From Flavobacteriaceae bacterium (GTDB lineage Bacteria > Bacteroidota > Bacteroidia > Flavobacteriales > Flavobacteriaceae): a stretch of 64,000 nucleotides of DNA. The stretch lies in contig JABXIJ010000012.1 in the NCBI GenBank assembly GCA_013373105.1, forward strand, positions 1-64,000. Reading direction: 5' to 3'. Position numbers and translations under genes: made by a program. A model generated the notes under the pieces. That model was given only the letters and a program-made list of their open reading frames with translations, was not told the origin of the DNA and did not search any database. This document shows, one piece after another, positions 62,116 to 64,000 of the stretch (position 1 is the first letter of the stretch; each line of letters starts with the position of its first letter).

Positions 62116-62626
62116 AGAATACTTACATAAAATTGACACCTTTATATTTGATGTGGACGGTGTATTTACCGATGGAACCGTTCAAATTAGTGAACAAGGA
62201 CAATTATTACGAACTGTCAGTGTTAAAGACGGTTATGCTGTAAAGCAAGCACTAAACCTAGGATATACCATTTGTTTGATCTCCGGAGGAACAGATCCTG
62301 GAGTACAAAAGCGATTTGCTGCACTTGGGGTTGAACATATATACTTAGGAGCTTCATACAAGATGGAGGCCTTTGAAGATTTTATTCATAAAACAGGCAC
62401 TAAACCAGAAAACATCCTCTATATGGGAGATGATATTCCAGATATTCCACCTTTAAAAGCAGTAGGATTAGCGACCTGCCCTCAAGATGCTGTTCCTGAA
62501 GTAAAGGAACTATCCCATTATATATCTCATCGAATTGGAGGTGATGAGTGCGTTAGAGATGTGATTGAACAAGTACTTAAAGTGAGAGGTGATTGGCCTC
62601 CTGCTTATGATGCTAAAAACGACTAG
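62105..62626 (+). CDS. KdsC-like HAD phosphatase
   Basis: 173 residues. FIFDVDGVFTDGTVQISEQG contains nucleophile Asp16 and Asp18; LISGGTDPGVQKRFAALG and YMGDDIPDIPPLKAVG are the other HAD motifs. The small C0 HAD type and sequence fit 3-deoxy-manno-octulosonate-8-phosphate phosphatase. It would supply Kdo for LPS, after KdsA. Translationally coupled to the DUF2520 gene (11-base overlap) and followed by maf three bases on. Confidence 0.9.
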   Translation: MSYKEYLHKIDTFIFDVDGVFTDGTVQISEQGQLLRTVSVKDGYAVKQALNLGYTICLISGGTDPGVQKRFAALGVEHIYLGASYKMEAFEDFIHKTGTKPENILYMGDDIPDIPPLKAVGLATCPQDAVPEVKELSHYISHRIGGDECVRDVIEQVLKVRGDWPPAYDAKND

Positions 62627-62629
62627 TTC

Positions 62630-63208
62630 ATGGATTTGAATTGTAAGGTAGTATTGGGATCTTCTTCTCCTAGAAGGAAAAACTTTTTTAAGGATATGGG
62701 AATTGATGTTGAAATCAGGACCCAAGAAGTTGCAGAAGAATATCCAAATCATTTAGTCAAAGAAGAAATCACCGATTACTTATCTATTTTAAAGGCTGAA
62801 CCATTAAAAAAGGGACTTTCTGATGATGAGGTCCTCATTACTTCGGATACCATTGTATGGTTTGAAAACAAAGCTCTTGGCAAACCATCAGATTATAATC
62901 ACGCTGTAGAAATCTTAGAGCTACTCTCTGGTAATTGGCACGAGGTCTATACCTCTGTGTGCTTTACTTCTTCTCAAAAACAAGTGGTAGTCAATGCGAT
63001 TACTAAGGTTAAATTCAATGATATTTCAAGAGAGGACATTGAGTATTACATTAATGAATACCAACCATATGACAAGGCTGGAGCTTATGGAATCCAAGAG
63101 TGGATAGGCTTAATTGCTGTCGAAAAAATAGAGGGTTCTTTTAACAATGTTGTGGGTTTACCAACAGCACTAGTCTACCAAACATTAACAAAATTTTGTA
63201 ATTCCTAA
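62630..63208 (+). CDS. maf: Maf-family nucleotide pyrophosphatase
   Basis: 192 residues. VLGSSSPRRKNFFKDMGI is the N-terminal Maf motif; TSDTIVWFENKALGKPSD and YDKAGAYGIQEWIG are the catalytic regions. Maf proteins hydrolyse modified or canonical NTPs (for example dTTP/UTP). It begins three bases after the HAD gene and probably ends a three-gene transcript. Confidence 0.94.
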   Translation: MDLNCKVVLGSSSPRRKNFFKDMGIDVEIRTQEVAEEYPNHLVKEEITDYLSILKAEPLKKGLSDDEVLITSDTIVWFENKALGKPSDYNHAVEILELLSGNWHEVYTSVCFTSSQKQVVVNAITKVKFNDISREDIEYYINEYQPYDKAGAYGIQEWIGLIAVEKIEGSFNNVVGLPTALVYQTLTKFCNS

Positions 63209-63245
63209 GAACTAAAATATTGTATTTTGGTTCAAAAGGAATTCC

Positions 63246-64000
63246 ATGAACACACGCTCAATCTTTTTTAGTTTACTTCTTTTTTGTAACCTTCATCTGT
63301 TTGCACAACAACACAGCACTAAATCTTCTTCTGAACTACATTTAGACTTACAAAAGCTCAATTTCTTAGGAAGAGTGATGTTTGTAGCAGCGCACCCTGA
63401 TGATGAAAACACACGATTAATATCTTATTTAACCCATCAATTACACGCTAAAACAGCCTATTTAGCAATGACAAGGGGTGATGGAGGCCAAAACCTTATA
63501 GGTACAGAGATACGTGAGCTCTTGGGAGTTTTAAGGACAGAGGAACTCAAAAAAGCGCGTTCCATTGACGGTGGAGAGCAGTATTTTACGAGAGCAATTG
63601 ATTTTGGTTATTCAAAGCATCCAGACGAAACCTTAAGAATATGGGACAAACAAGAACTATTAACTGATATAATCGATCGGATTCGATTGTTTAAACCAGA
63701 CGTCATTATCAATCGATTTGATCACCGAACTCCTGGCAGTACTCATGGTCATCACACCACATCTGCCATTCTTTCTGTGGAAGCCTTTGATTTAATCGAT
63801 AATACAAAATTATTTCCGCTCAGAACTGCAACTGAATCTTGGAAACCCAAACGTTTGTTTTACAATACCTCTTGGTGGTTTTACGGATCAGTTGAAAAAT
63901 TTGAAGAGGCTAACAAAAATAACCTTTTGAAATACGATGTAGGAGTTTATTACCCTTCACTGGGAATCTCTAACAATGAGATTGCCTCCATAGCTAGCAG
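63246..64000 (+). CDS. Secreted PIG-L family deacetylase, N-terminal part
   Basis: From ATG 63246 the frame is open to the window edge (251 residues). A signal peptide (MNTRSIFFSLLLFCNLHLFA) leads to the LmbE fold with VMFVAAHPDDENTRLISYL, MTRGDGGQNLIGTE and STHGHHTTSA, all zinc and catalytic residues present. Export and the GDGG motif separate it from BshB1 at 56174. Relatives are long (about 800 residues) with C-terminal extracellular domains. The substrate is unknown, probably an N-acetylated sugar. Confidence 0.9.
   Translation, partial: MNTRSIFFSLLLFCNLHLFAQQHSTKSSSELHLDLQKLNFLGRVMFVAAHPDDENTRLISYLTHQLHAKTAYLAMTRGDGGQNLIGTEIRELLGVLRTEELKKARSIDGGEQYFTRAIDFGYSKHPDETLRIWDKQELLTDIIDRIRLFKPDVIINRFDHRTPGSTHGHHTTSAILSVEAFDLIDNTKLFPLRTATESWKPKRLFYNTSWWFYGSVEKFEEANKNNLLKYDVGVYYPSLGISNNEIASIAS

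Noticed and set aside
56037-64000. Genomic island integrated at tRNA-His
   Set aside because: An island would bring an integrase, a second direct repeat of the tRNA 3' end, and accessory genes. The right-hand segment holds core genes (ccsA, maf, kdsC-like, bshB1) and no integrase or repeat is seen, so a join of two chromosomes fits better.
1-64000. CRISPR arrays, insertion sequences, prophage or toxin-antitoxin pairs
   Set aside because: I looked for regular short repeats, transposase motifs, phage structural genes and small paired genes on both strands and found none that could be supported.

Overview
The window is chromosomal DNA from a marine-type member of the Flavobacteriaceae (Bacteroidota). 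The evidence is very AT-rich coding sequence, no Shine-Dalgarno sites, promoter boxes of the form TAnnTTTG, a LpxC-FabZ fusion, type IX secretion genes (PorX, a PorV/PorQ protein), a SusC-like TonB-dependent receptor with a carboxypeptidase-regulatory domain, rpsF-rpsR-rplI without priB, and many families typical of the group (DUF4258, DUF6495, DUF2520, DUF4105). Almost everything is core housekeeping sequence. I see no prophage, insertion sequence, CRISPR array or recognisable defence island.

Layout. 0-6.5 kb is a minus-strand lipid A block: HD phosphohydrolase, lpxD, lpxC-fabZ, lpxA, efp, a second lpxD, then the start of sucD. 6.6-10.3 kb runs porX, tsaE, an alanine-dehydrogenase-like gene and a DUF4258 protein. 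10.3-23.2 kb mixes intact genes (trmH, a sirtuin, rpsF-rpsR-rplI, ald, priA) with five visibly broken ones: a YdeI-like gene, a LytTR regulator, a sigma factor joined to the tail of an outer-membrane protein, and two tandem alpha/beta hydrolases. 23.2-42.2 kb holds RNA methyltransferases, recQ, kdsD-tatC-lptB, pssA, a PorV/DUF4105 pair, ftcD, aroQ, xerD, rny, a 6S RNA, and zapA with a coiled-coil partner. 42.3-55.8 kb holds a LytM peptidase, a TonB receptor, bcp, nth, an ECF sigma factor, uvrA, and a lipoprotein next to a LytS/LytTR two-component pair.

At about 56.05 kb a minus-strand tRNA-His marks a change. Sequence to the right (bshB1, a trans-sulfuration enzyme, the ResB-CcsA fusion, DUF2520, kdsC-like, maf, a PIG-L deacetylase) is clearly richer in G+C than sequence to the left. 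The acceptor stem of the tRNA does not pair properly: its 5' strand would need a 3' strand like CAACCACC but meets CTTTCACC. The simplest reading is that two different flavobacterial chromosomes are joined inside the conserved body of tRNA-His, either by assembly error or by recombination.

How the genes work together. Several serve the outer membrane: lipid A synthesis (lpxA/C/D), Kdo supply (kdsD, and kdsC in the right segment), LPS export (lptB), and secretion (tatC, PorX, PorV/Q). A second group maintains DNA and RNA: priA, recQ, uvrA, nth, xerD, rny, trmH and the THUMP methyltransferase. No new defence or metabolic system stands out. The most noteworthy signals are the tRNA-His junction, the cluster of gene decay at 10-23 kb, two small unlisted proteins, and the lipoprotein/LytS/LytTR module.
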